A stretch of 64,000 nt of DNA from NCBI GenBank assembly GCA_964017185.1, contig OZ024875.1:26669456-26733455 (forward strand), read 5' to 3'. The first letter of the stretch is position 1; each line of letters opens with the position of its first letter. This document shows positions 46,629 through 56,974 of this stretch, piece by piece. This DNA is from Rugalucina vietnamica. Lineage: Eukaryota; Mollusca; Bivalvia; Lucinida; Lucinidae. Made by a program: the position numbers and the translations under genes. The notes beneath the pieces were generated by a model. That model saw only the letters and a list, made by a program, of their open reading frames with translations, did not search any database and had not been told where the DNA came from.

Positions 46629-46997
46629 GAGGCTTAACAATTTTTCAGTCATGTCGGGACGGAATTTTGATGACACAACAGGAACATTAGCATTATGCGA
46701 AAGTTCAAGATAAACAATATTTTTAGCTTGAATACTTTTGGAAGGAAACAAAATGTAGATCTACAAATGTGAAAATACAAGAAATAAGAAAGAAAAAGAA
46801 GAAAATGAATGCTTCTCGAAATGTCACTCGTTTCACGGTCGTTAATTATTCAATCGTCTCAATCATCAAATAATTGTACAAACAAACACAAACATTTTGG
46901 CACGCGCGATAGTTCACATGCGACAAAGGTATTGCAGAAAATAATAGACATGGTAAATAGCCAATTAAACAATAATCAATGTCTTGATTGGCTATCA
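46345..46997. other. Distal upstream region of gene B
   Basis: Apart from the microsatellite and SINE tail no repeat or gene is recognised. 46850-46995 is rich in TAAT, ATTA, CAAT and GATTGG cores and probably belongs to the gene B promoter. Confidence 0.4.
46584..46628. repeat. (GT)n microsatellite next to a SINE tail
   Basis: About 22 GT units. On the minus strand they follow GACATGACTGAAAAATTGTT, the 3' end of the SINE type at 42871. Confidence 0.95.
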
Positions 46998-47014
46998 AAG
47001 TGAGATGAAATCAT
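46998..47014 (+). promoter_or_regulatory. Shared promoter element, copy upstream of gene B
   Basis: AAGTGAGATGAAATCAT lies about 92 bp upstream of the gene B TATA box and differs by one base from the gene A copy. It overlaps a TCF-like ATCAAAG, and a CCAAT-type GATTGG sits just upstream. The proposed role as a regulatory site is inferred from conservation between the paralogues. Confidence 0.6.
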
Positions 47015-47105
47015 CAAACTTTACTGATGCCAGGCAACTTTCTTTGACATGAAGAAAAATGAGAAGTGAAGCAGCGAGAAATATCAAAAACTCGGATTTT
47101 CGTAC

Positions 47106-47112
47106 TATAAAG
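47106..47112 (+). promoter_or_regulatory. TATA box of homeobox gene B
   Basis: TATAAAG lies 88 bp upstream of the proposed ATG at 47194, so transcription would start near 47136. The spacing mirrors gene A, which supports both four-codon first exons. Confidence 0.7.
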
Positions 47113-47193
47113 CAAGCTTTTCACCAAAAGTTTTGACATTGAACTTGTTTCGTTCTAAAACAAAGTCATAAACAAGAAAAGAAAGAAATCAGA

Positions 47194-50100
47194 ATGCAAG
47201 AAAAGGTACATATTTTTTATTATTATTATTTTTATAAGAATCTTAATTTTTTTTTTTTAACTTAAGATAGAAATACCCATTGCTATCATTAATTATGAAA
47301 TTATGAAACTTTAGCAAACTGATCTTTTTTAACTGTTGGTTATTGCACGTGAGGCATATTTATTTTGTTGTTTTTCGACTACATGGATCCTGGTTTAGCT
47401 CTTCATGTTGGACCCATCTGGAAACTGTACTTTGTCTTATTCGACAAATGAACACTCATCTTTGTAGATAAAATTACGACTTATTTTGGATTCAGTTGCC
47501 TGCATCTGTTTTTGTAAAGACCGTGAATTGCATGTCATCTTCTTTGTTCTTAACCAAGGTGCTCAAAGAGGTATTTACATATCTCTGAAATAAATTCCAT
47601 TTCCGCTTCATTTCGCTAACTTTTCTTTCTTTTTATTCTCAAGAAATTCAGCCCAGATAGCATCAGAATCCCGCCTCCCTGGCAACACCATGGTTATCAT
47701 CCTGATGACACATGGTCGGCACACGTGCTAGCACCGATAGAGAAAGAGAACCGACCCCTCAAGCCAATCTGTCTCACACCTATACTACCAAGAACCAAGA
47801 ATGGGCTGCACGGAACCAGCTTCACCTCACCCGACTCCCTTCCCGGCCAGCCAGTACAGACCAGCACCCCCGTACAGGCAGGATGTCGTACCAGACTACC
47901 AGGAGCGCAGATGAACTCGGAACTCTCGGCATTTAGACCATGCAAACGCATAGAGACAGAAAATACGCAAACAGGTAAATACTTTGTTACAGAAAATGAT
48001 AAGATACGCGTCCATTAAAAACGAATGTCAGATTATTTGTTTTACAAAGCACAGGGCCACTGCATGAGAAAACCAACAATTTGCATAGGAGAAAACAAAG
48101 GCGCAGATCAGCTTCGCAGTAACTGCGAAGCTTATCAGCGTCTTTGTTTTCGCTGCTCGGATAGTACAATCCTTCTTCTTCAAATGTGCCAACATTTGAC
48201 CACAGATACTTGGGGTTACTGTTTAGATTTTTCAAAAAGCTAATACTTGTATTTTGTTTTTAAAAAAAACTTATACTTATATTTTTTTTCTTCATTTAGC
48301 TTTTCTGCATTAGTCCTGACCTTAAACAATCAGAAAAACATGTCTAGAATACATAAAAAGCATTAGAAATACTGATAAGCAATCACTAATGTAAAGAAAA
48401 ACTTTACATTAGTGATTGCTTATCAGTATTTCTAATGCTTTTTATGTATTCTAGACATGTTTTTCTGATTGTTTAAGGTCAGGACTAATGCAGAAAAGCT
48501 AAATGAAGAAAAAAAATATAAGTATAAGTTTTTTTAAAAAAAAAAAATACAAGTATTAGCTTTTTGAAAAATCTAAACAGTAACCCCAAGTATCTGTGCA
48601 TTTGACATTTCGGAACTTCCGGTTTTTATTTTGTTGAATATCTCGTAAACGGTTGCAGATATTTTCCTAATATTTTATATTTGGATACATATTGATAATA
48701 TGCATTGAATGAGCCATGAAAATTGTCAATCTAAGGAATTTCATTTTTTCACCCCATTTTCTGCACTTTTTCAGAAAATTTTAGTTGTCAGTAAAATTTA
48801 GTGGGTGGGGTAGAACTTGCATATTATACATTTTCAAATAAATTGCACTAGTTCTATGTTTATTTTAGCAGCACTATATGTGTACATTGTCTTCTAAGTC
48901 AGTCTTTCTGTATTTGGTGTGCTAGTTTTAAATTTTTGGGTGGTTTTATGAAATGGGCTTTAAGAAATAAAACTGCCGAAAAAAGGCTGAAAATGGCGAT
49001 TTTCAAGTGATTGGTTCTCTCTTATATTTACACTACCATATATATTTATTTCTTTTATTCGAACAATATTACCAAGTTCTACGTTGTGTGAAAATACAAG
49101 AAACGGTTTGAATCTAAAAATATGGGTTTGGCACATTTTAAAATATTGATTTTTTTCGACTTTTCAAATATGGGGGTAGGGTTGGAAAACGACTTGTAAA
49201 ATTTTGTCATCCACTTCAAGTTGCAAATTTTTCTATGCTTTTGGTCCAAAATAGTCTGCATTACGTAAATATTATGACTTTTGAAAGCTTTCTGGGTGTA
49301 TTTTTGTTCAAGACGGGTATGTTTCAAAGAATTAAAAATTAAATTAATTTGACTAAATTTTAAACATGGTGTTCAGAGGTCTCATTCACAGGCCTGTAGC
49401 TTGAAAAAATGCACACTACCCTATACTTATTTTGTTTTCAAATGTCTTGTATTGTATTTTGGAATCAAGAAAGAGTGGTTAGAAAAAAAGTTTGAATACT
49501 TTTTCATTGGAAGCGAACATCCTTAAATCCAAACATTTCAAGCTTCTAGCCAACCTCTTTGACAGAACAGGCCGGTTTGTAGCAATGTTCGAAGCAATGT
49601 TCCGTTTGTCCCCGCTGTTCATCATCTGCGACTGGTTCCTTAGGCTTGAATAGTGTACTTCTTGATTTTAAAAGTACGTTCCATGACCATTTTCATATTG
49701 GGGAGATACAAGATATGCATATATCTGATGAGGTATTCATTGAACAATCTCTTATATGAAAATGTCATCAAAATGTCTATAAAAAACTTTTTTCCATGTC
49801 AGCACAGGTTTTAAATTATGTTTGATCACAGAACAACCAAATTTTATAAAGGACTGGCACAAATGTTCATGTTGATTAAAATTTCTTGGATACAGGATAT
49901 ACAAGTGAGACTGGCTTACGATATTCCAAAATGATTTTATATGTACTACAGGTGTTTTTTTTTTTTTTTTTTCATTTGCATTGACGTCAGTATTTTCTGT
50001 GATGCATAACTCTGAGAGTTTGAAAATATCTATTTCATATATAAATTTCAGACAACACCCATTATGTTGACGAGGTGCCGACTCAATCTACAAAACCGGC

Positions 50101-51893
50101 ATCACCTGCATCACAAGGGACTAATACGGCACCATCGGTATACTACAGGTCTAGTCCAGAAACTTCCCCATCATGTTCTGAGCGGAAAGATGCTTCTCCA
50201 GAGTCGGGATATTCTTCCAGCACTAGCAGAGACAAGGGTTCCCCGGGGTCCATCTCTGACCCGAGGTCTAGTCCGGGGTCCGTCTCTGACCCGAGGTCTA
50301 GTCCGGGGTCCGTCTCTGACCCGAGGTCAAGCCCGGAGCAAGATAGCCAGACTACAAAGAAACTACGACGAGCAACTTACAAACCTGAACAGATAACGAC
50401 GCTAGAAAGTGAGTTTCAATTGAACCCCTACCCAGATGCAGAAAGATTAGAAGAGCTAAGCAGGGAAATCCGCATACCAGAGAGCAAACTTAGGGTGAGT
50501 AGCATTTCAAAGCATTTTCTTATCCTTCACTTTTCGAAACCAGTTTTCTGTGAAGCTTTGCTTAATGTTTGAGTAAAAATTCAGAGATTTACAATCGTGT
50601 ATTAGCGTTGAAGTAGCTTTCGCAGATGAGTAGACCGTCGAAGCGACTCGAACTGATGCTGTAATAGGTGCTTTAAATTTCTGACATTTCTCACAAAGAA
50701 TAAAATAAAGATAGAGATATTACATGCATTTCGACAGCAAAAGGCCAAACGTCCAACAAACAAGCTGATTTGCAAAGATCTTTGTGGCTCGGGAATATGT
50801 ATAACAAAAAATTCTAGCTTCTAGTTTATCATGTTTATACCCATATGTTTCCATATATTTTCGTTGTCTGAAAATTGCTCTTCAATGTCAATACTCCTGT
50901 TGCAAAACAAACAAACAATCAGACAAAAATGTGTACAATAAGCAATGCAAAATATCTTCTAGTTTTAGCTCTTATGTTATTGTCAAGATGATGCTTAATT
51001 GAGCCGCCACATGGGAAAACCAACAATCTACCTAGGCGAAAACAAAGGCGCAGATCAGCTTCGCGGTAACCGCGAAGCTGATCAGCGCCTTTGTTATCGC
51101 CACTCGGATAGTACAATTACTCCTCTACTTAACTCCAAAATTTCAAGCTTCTAGCTCTTTTCTGTGACTGTACAGGTCGGTTTGTGTCGGACCTGGTCGG
51201 AAACCACATTGTTGGTTTTCCCACGAGACGGCTCAATTATTAATACTTATCCAATTTCAGATCTGGTTCCAGAACAAGAGAGCAAGATGGCGTCGCCGTG
51301 TGAACAACAACAAGAACAACCCGTACAATTACTCCGCGCCTTCCGTTTCCGCTGTTCCAGCTATGGCACCATCGCCCTACGGAATGGTGCAACAGACACC
51401 ATACATGATACCGCATCCGTCTAACATGATGCATCCGTCCTTCAACATGATGCAGCAGACACAGCCTACAATACTGCAGGCACATTACTTGATGCAACAG
51501 ACATCGAACATGGTGAATCCGTCATATAACACAATGCAGCGCTCACCAGACATTATGCAGCCAGACATGATGTACCCGTTTACGTCAGCGCAGATGACAC
51601 AAAAAGTGCTACACACACCACAACTTACAGCAAACATTTCACCACCAATGATGCGACCGGCCAATCAAACACAGACACAGTTTATGCCATCACAACAGAA
51701 TAACTCTGGGTTAGTGAAAACTAAAGACATCTTCAGGCCATACAATGACCCGCCCGTACAGAGCCAGGGTAATTTTAGAGTGTCAGATTCGTATCCGTCG
51801 ACAACAGCGTCTCAACTGTTAACGGTGGAAATTCCTTCGTATGGTTTGGGTATGCCCTTTTCACAGTTCTCTCAAACACCAAATATGTACTGA
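47194..51893 (+). CDS. PRD-type homeobox gene B, paralogue of gene A (four coding exons, 472 aa)
   Basis: A predicted nuclear transcription factor. Coding exons are 47194..47205, 47644..47974, 50052..50494 and 51261..51893, all GT-AG, with phases 0, 1, 0 as in gene A. The homeodomain is about residues 217-276, again with Y8, W48, Q50, N51, K52 and R53 and an intron after residue 46. Exon 4 starts with the same 13 residues as in gene A (IWFQNKRARWRRR). Exon 2 aligns with gene A through KENRP..KPICLTPILPRT against KDNQE..RSLFLSPVLPGT, supporting the frame. Just before the homeodomain a 10-residue unit (GSVSDPRSSP-like) occurs three times. The long C-terminus is Met/Pro/Gln/Asn-rich. The first exon (MQEK) was chosen by analogy with gene A (MQNT), and a TATA box lies about 85 bp upstream. 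Intron 2 holds a giant palindrome, and intron 3 a short TIR element next to the acceptor. Confidence 0.92.
48055..48180. mobile_element. Truncated TGAGCC-type TIR element in gene B intron 2
   Basis: Contains the left end (CATGAGAAAACCAACAATTT) and the full AGCTTCGCAGTAACTGCGAA hairpin, then breaks off at about 48180. The giant palindrome begins some 20 bp later. Confidence 0.7.
48201..48598. repeat. Near-perfect ~400-bp palindrome in gene B intron 2
   Basis: The left arm 48201-48396 and right arm 48402-48598 are inverted copies around a 5-base AAAAA centre. I see only a substitution and length changes in homopolymer runs. The arms contain no recognisable gene. Transcribed in the pre-mRNA they would fold into a ~195-bp double-stranded stem. 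A fold-back assembly artefact is possible. Confidence 0.9.
49520..49605. mobile_element. Partial TGAGCC-type element in gene B intron 2
   Basis: A fragment matching the family interior (CATTTCAAGCTTCTAGCC, ACAGGCCGGTTTGT). Both ends are missing. Confidence 0.45.
50246..50335 (+). repeat. In-frame 30-bp tandem triplication in gene B exon 3
   Basis: Three nearly identical 30-bp units, each encoding about GS(I/V)SDPRSSP, lie just before the homeodomain. Gene A lacks them. They probably arose by replication slippage and may vary in copy number. Confidence 0.85.
51000..51235. mobile_element. TGAGCC-type TIR element (MITE) in gene B intron 3
   Basis: A full-length ~236-bp copy with TGAGCCGCC and GGCTCA ends and the internal CGCGGTAACCGCG hairpin. 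It ends 25 bp before exon 4, so the branch point for the homeodomain-completing exon must lie in or beside the element. Confidence 0.85.
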
Positions 51894-53317
51894 CCATTAT
51901 AACAGTAGAGGATATGGACTATCATTTTCTTCTATAGTATAGGCAGACTGATTCTGTGCGCGCGATTATTCAGGATTTTCTTTCTTCAGCTGGGTGCAGT
52001 TTGAAGATTTCTCATTTCTTACAGCGAAACTCATGAATATTTTCATATTTGATATACATGTACATGTCTTTGTTATAATTAATCAATGCATGCCATTATT
52101 TAACACTGGTGAGAAGGCTTGTGGAAATACTCAAAAGGACATAAGATCACAGAAGTAAACCTAAAATTAAGGTCGACACTGTACTCTACTGACATAGAAA
52201 AAAACGTACGTATTTAAAAGCCTTATTTCTTGTCAAGACGCGTGTTTTTCCACGAGCTTTCTCATGTTGTTAAGATTTGTTATTAAACTGGTTTCAAAGC
52301 CAAATAAAAACTAAAACCAAGCGGTTTATCTTCTTCTTGCGGTCGCAAAATCTTGAGACCACTGCATTTATTACAAACATTCAATTACATGTACATATTC
52401 AGAGATCCAACTCAAGAAGAAGTCCACTGAAAGACACAACAAATAGTCCAAGGGGAAACAATTGCTCACAATAGACCGATTCCCAAATATTAGTCCCATT
52501 CATACACACCGAAGAATAACGAACTCCACGAAGTCTCTGGTCCGCAGTCAAGGATCTCGGAAGAAAATATAGGGTTTTCGCCCAAAGTTTGGGTGTTTCT
52601 GGCAGCTTCTGTGTTAATCTTATAGAAAAAATGTTGCATTCTCCGTAAAATAAAAGTTTTGTTTAATGCAACAACATGGCGGAAACCTTTTGATGTTACA
52701 TACCTGCAGCATAAATCTGTGCCAAAGGGGGAGGGGGTCAGATCTTTTCGAAAAATTATTTTGTCAGAAAACAACTTGTTTGCCACAGAATATCAAGAAA
52801 ATACTACAATATGCTTATTGCAACCTAAAATAGTGGGTAAAAACTATTTATGGACTAATAACTGGTACATTATGTTTATCAGATTTATAATTCCAAATAA
52901 CACTGCCCATCACTTTTGCAAAAACCTGTATCTTAAATATACTATGCAAAAATATTAAGCAACTTTTACTTTGAACAGTGACTCCATATGGTTTGTAGAC
53001 ATTAGGGAAGTTCTTCTGTCAGAGCCTTGCATGTATCGAATTAAGGTAAGACCAATAGTTGTGTGTTGCTAATGTAACGTTAGGTTTTAAGTCCACGGAC
53101 GCACATCTCAAATACAACATAAACCGTCAAAAATTGAGAAACATATTTTGCACAGTATATTTGTATGCATTAATGTGTTTACCTATTAAAATAGGACAGA
53201 TAGTCTGTTCATTCATGTAGAACATACATATGCAGTATATTTCCATAGCCTTGGTACATTACAAATAATAGAGCTGAGCCCGCTTATCGGTTTTTGGGCT
53301 TTTTGACAGCCTTCCCC
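51894..53317. other. Gene B 3' UTR and unassigned intergenic stretch
   Basis: The gene B 3' UTR probably ends shortly after 52308. Beyond it nothing is recognised; the 98-aa minus-strand frame at 52490-52786 has no known motif. Confidence 0.4.
52303..52308 (+). terminator. Poly(A) signal candidate of gene B
   Basis: AATAAA about 410 bp after the stop codon at 51893, in an A+T-rich tract. It is the first canonical signal noticed downstream. Confidence 0.45.
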
Positions 53318-53413
53318 CCCTTGCCCAAACATGACATTTAGATATAATATGTCCTTTACAAAAACACAGTTGTGTTCAAAATATTTTGATTGGGCAAGGG
53401 GGGGGGGGGGAAC
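53318..53413. repeat. Short inverted repeat with C/G runs
   Basis: CCTTCCCCCCCTTGCCCAA and TTGGGCAAGGGGGGGGGGGG flank a 60-bp spacer, making a small hairpin-forming unit. Confidence 0.6.
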
Positions 53414-53702
53414 GTGGACTTATAAAAAGTTTCCTATTTCCTATATGCTCCTATATGAGATTCAAAGATTTTGTCCAATTTTTAAAGTAGTCATTTCTTG
53501 ACTTACACACAACATTACATGTAAATACAACAGAAACTTACTTTTCGACTGTAATAAACTTCATTTAAGTGCCTGGAACTTGAGATTTTGAAGATTTCTT
53601 GGGCAATCTCACTAAAGAAATCTTCCGAGATCCTTTTAGTAAGTCCTCTAGGCGTTACGACTATGTACACCGGTTAGCTTCACATAATGTCGCGTTATCA
53701 TT

Positions 53703-53916
53703 TGAGCCGCCTCATGGGAAAACCAACAATCTGCATAGGCGAAAACAAAGACGCAGATCAGCTTCGCGCCTTTGTTTTCGTTACTAGGATAGTACAATTC
53801 CTCTACTTTCTAAATCCAAAATTTCAAGCCTCTAACCATCTTCTGTGACTGTAAAGCCTGGTTTGTGTCCGACCTGTTCGGAAACCACATTGTTGGTTTT
53901 CCCACGAGGTGGCTCA
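53703..53916. mobile_element. TGAGCC-type TIR element at the end of the zinc-finger gene
   Basis: A ~214-bp copy whose internal hairpin is shortened. Read on the minus strand, its first three bases (TGA of TGAGCC) are the stop codon of the zinc-finger ORF. Confidence 0.85.
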
Positions 53917-55311
53917 TATTTTGTTGTGAACACGCATATGGGTTCTGAGAGTGTCTTTCCGTGCAAATGATTTCCCACAGGTTTCACAGCTGTGTTGTTT
54001 AACCCCAGTATGTGTAAGCAGATGCGATGTAAGAGTACTTTTCTGTGTGAACGAATCTCCGCAAGTCATACATTTATATGGTTTTTCTCCGGTGTGTACA
54101 AGCTTATGTGATGAAAGGTGACTTGAGTATGTAAATGATTTGCCACAAGTTACACATGAGTAGGGTCTATCTCCACTATGAATACGCATATGTGCTTTCA
54201 GATTACACAGTCTACTGAACGATTTTTCACAAGTTTTACATTTAAATGGTCTTTCTCCTGTGTGAACACGTTTATGATCTGTCAGAGAGCAGTTATGTCT
54301 AAAGGAGACGCCACAAGTCTCACACCTATAGGGTTTATCTCCCTTGTGTATAAGCATATGCTTTGTTAGATGCGATAGCTCCCTGAATAACTTTCCACAA
54401 GTTCCACATTTATATTGCTTTTCTCCACTGTGTATAAGCATATGCTTTGTAAGAGTGCTTTTGTGTGTGAACGACTTTTTACATATACCACATGCATGCG
54501 ATTTATTTCCTATGTGAATCAGAATATGCGATTTAAGATAAGTTTTTTGTGCGAATGTTTTCCCACACGTGTCACATTTATGAGGTTTATCTCCAATGTG
54601 AATGTGTAAATGCTTTTTAAGATCGCCTTTGAATGTGAATAATTTTCCACAAAGCTCACAATTATATGGTTTGTCGCCAATGTGAATAAGTTCATGTTGT
54701 TTTAGACTGTCTTTTGTATTAAATGATTTACCACAATTTTTGCAATATGATTTGTCTCCAACGTGAATCAGCATATGTTTTGTGACATGACTTTTCTGTT
54801 TAAATGACGAGCAACAAAGGTCACATGAATATGGTCTGCTGTTACTGTGAATAATCATGTGTGCTAACAGAATTTTTTTTAGTGCAAACGATTTTCCACA
54901 CGTTTTACATGTGTGTGGTTTATCTCCGGTGTGAATGAGCATATGCTGTGTTAGATAGCTTAGACTGACAAACGATTTTTCACAAATTGCACAACTATGT
55001 GGTTCATCTCCAGTATGAGCAAGCATATGGGTGTTAAGCGTTTCTTTAGTCTTGTAAGATTTCTCACACATTCCACAACTATAACGCTTATCACTAATAT
55101 GGAAAAGCATATGTTTTTTAAGATAACTGTGACGCGAGAAAAATTTCCCACATATTTTGCAACCATTTTTTTCAAGCTCCATGTGTGCGAGAGTTTCACA
55201 AATATAGGATTTTCGCCAGTGTGAATAACAATACGCCTCTAATGAACAATATTTCACCAAGTCCCCAAGTGTGTATACAGTCTCTGATCTGTGTAAATTT
55301 TCTAGAACTTA
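53914..55311 (-). CDS. C2H2 zinc-finger protein with 15 tandem fingers
   Basis: A predicted nuclear nucleic-acid-binding protein, most likely a transcriptional regulator. The open frame runs from a stop at about 55311 to TGA at 53916. Fifteen Kruppel-type fingers (CX2CX12HX3H) follow one another with TGEKP-like linkers, several written (I/T)GDKP. Upstream of finger 1 is a cysteine/histidine-containing stretch around CSLEAYCYSHWRKSYICETL that looks like eroded finger sequence. No ATG occurs before MELEKNGC at about 55182, so translation starts there or an upstream exon supplies the start; possible acceptors lie near 55285-55310. No KRAB, BTB or SCAN domain is visible. The stop codon comes from the inserted element at 53703-53916, so the original C-terminus may have been longer. 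Confidence 0.88.
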
Positions 55312-56692
55312 CAACTTACACAACTGTAGAACAATATTCAAATAGCACAGCAGTATAGCATTTATGACAATTTTCCTTAAAATACTTTTTATTGTATTGA
55401 TCAAATGAAATGGTCCAGTAAATAGATCCTAGTTAATTTCTAATAAAATATTGTCCCAACACAAAAAACACCGATTCAAATTCCAACATCGAACATACTG
55501 TATATACAAACTTAGTCAGAGACTGATGTTTACCGTTAGGAATTCAATACTAGATTGTTGAATCCATATTATATTCATATTGGTCTTGGGTATAATTCGG
55601 CAAATAGGTTTCTGTATGGGCGTTACCTCCTGAATAAAAATAACGTTATTACTATATTGGGTACGGTCTACTTTTCATCTAGGTAAAAGCTAAAGGTATA
55701 AATAAAGTTGAAAGATACAACCTACATGTTTTCCGTTAGAAAGTAAGAATGAAACTAGTTTGTCTAATTCACTGGATTGAACAAAATACAGGTAGCTGAT
55801 CTCTAACGGTAAATATGTGACAGCCGACCACGCCCAGATATGAATATTATTCTTTCATAATTTAAAAATAAAATTACAAATCATTAACCATGGTTCCTTG
55901 TGAAACAAGGAGATAGGTGGTGCTCCAGGCGACTCGCCATTTTAAGACTTTGAATGTCCAAGCGGTTTCAGAGAAGATGATCTTTGAAACTGGTAGACTT
56001 CGGATGGCAGACCATGGGTATTCTACAAGTTGGCTTCTTTAAAAAGAAACCAATGAAAAGGTCAGCAGCGAGATATTCCCTTTTGCTCTAAATTTCAGTG
56101 CTGTTGATTCTCTGGTTCGTAATTAATTTCGATTCTCATACATTTCAGTTTCGTTTCCTATACATGAATGTCGTTTCTTGTAATGAAGCTTGACCAGTGT
56201 GTGTATCTGTTGCTCAAGGCAATGACAAAATTTTTTGATGTTATGGAATCAAAGCCGATACTAAAGGGAACCCGATTACAATCAATATGTCGATTTGTAG
56301 AAAACCATTTTGCAGTGCAGTCAATTTGTGACAGAGTTCTGAATTTTGACCTGCAGCCACACTACCAGAAACAGACCCATAGTGCGATGTGATGGACTAA
56401 TAGTCAGCCATATAGAGTTTCTGTAGTTTCTGTACCCCTCGTCAGGGTATATACGATGTAATCCTAGATGCGCTATGATAAGCAGTCACCACGATCGAGA
56501 TTGCTCGCTAGACATTTACCGCTATTTGACGGGGAGTGTCAACAATTGATAAATTAAATTGATTGTGGTGAACTGTCTAGTCCCTATAGACGGGTTCACT
56601 AGTTTTTAGTAAGCGCTTTATGTGACAAAACGCGTAATTGAGGGAGAGCAGTCGATCATGGGTACAATTTTCTTCATATTCAAAGTAAACAC
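55312..56692. other. Unassigned stretch upstream of the zinc-finger ORF
   Basis: Should hold the promoter and any 5' exons of the zinc-finger gene, but none can be defined. 55955-56050 (GCGGTTTCAGAGAAGATGAT, then a GGATGG... and GGGTATTCTACAAG match) is a decayed 3' end of the composite repeat. Confidence 0.35.
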
Positions 56693-56913
56693 TGGACAGA
56701 AGTATTTTCAATGGTTTATGCTAAATTGCTGTAATGGAACGTTGCGTTAGGAACGTAATGTAAACTTAACGTTTTTATAACGTGACTGTTCCGTTGCTAG
56801 GATTTTTTTAGATATTCGCCATTACCCACAGAACGTCATGTAGCATTGTTATTAAAATTGAATATTGGAACTCATATCGTTTTATTTCCATAACCGGGAA
56901 AATCGTCAGAACA
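56693..56913 (+). repeat. 5' LTR of the BEL/Pao-type element
   Basis: 221 bp, TGGACAGAAGT...CGTCAGAACA. Identical to the 3' LTR, and preceded by AACAC. Confidence 0.93.
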
Positions 56914-56974
56914 TCTGGTAGCAGAGCGAGGTTTCAAACAGTTCATAGAGACAGAAGCTCGAAGAGAATCAGAA

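Noticed and set aside
50064..50396. 110-aa plus-strand ORF with GPSLTRGLVR repeats
   Set aside because: An alternative frame of homeobox gene B exon 3 across its 30-bp repeats.
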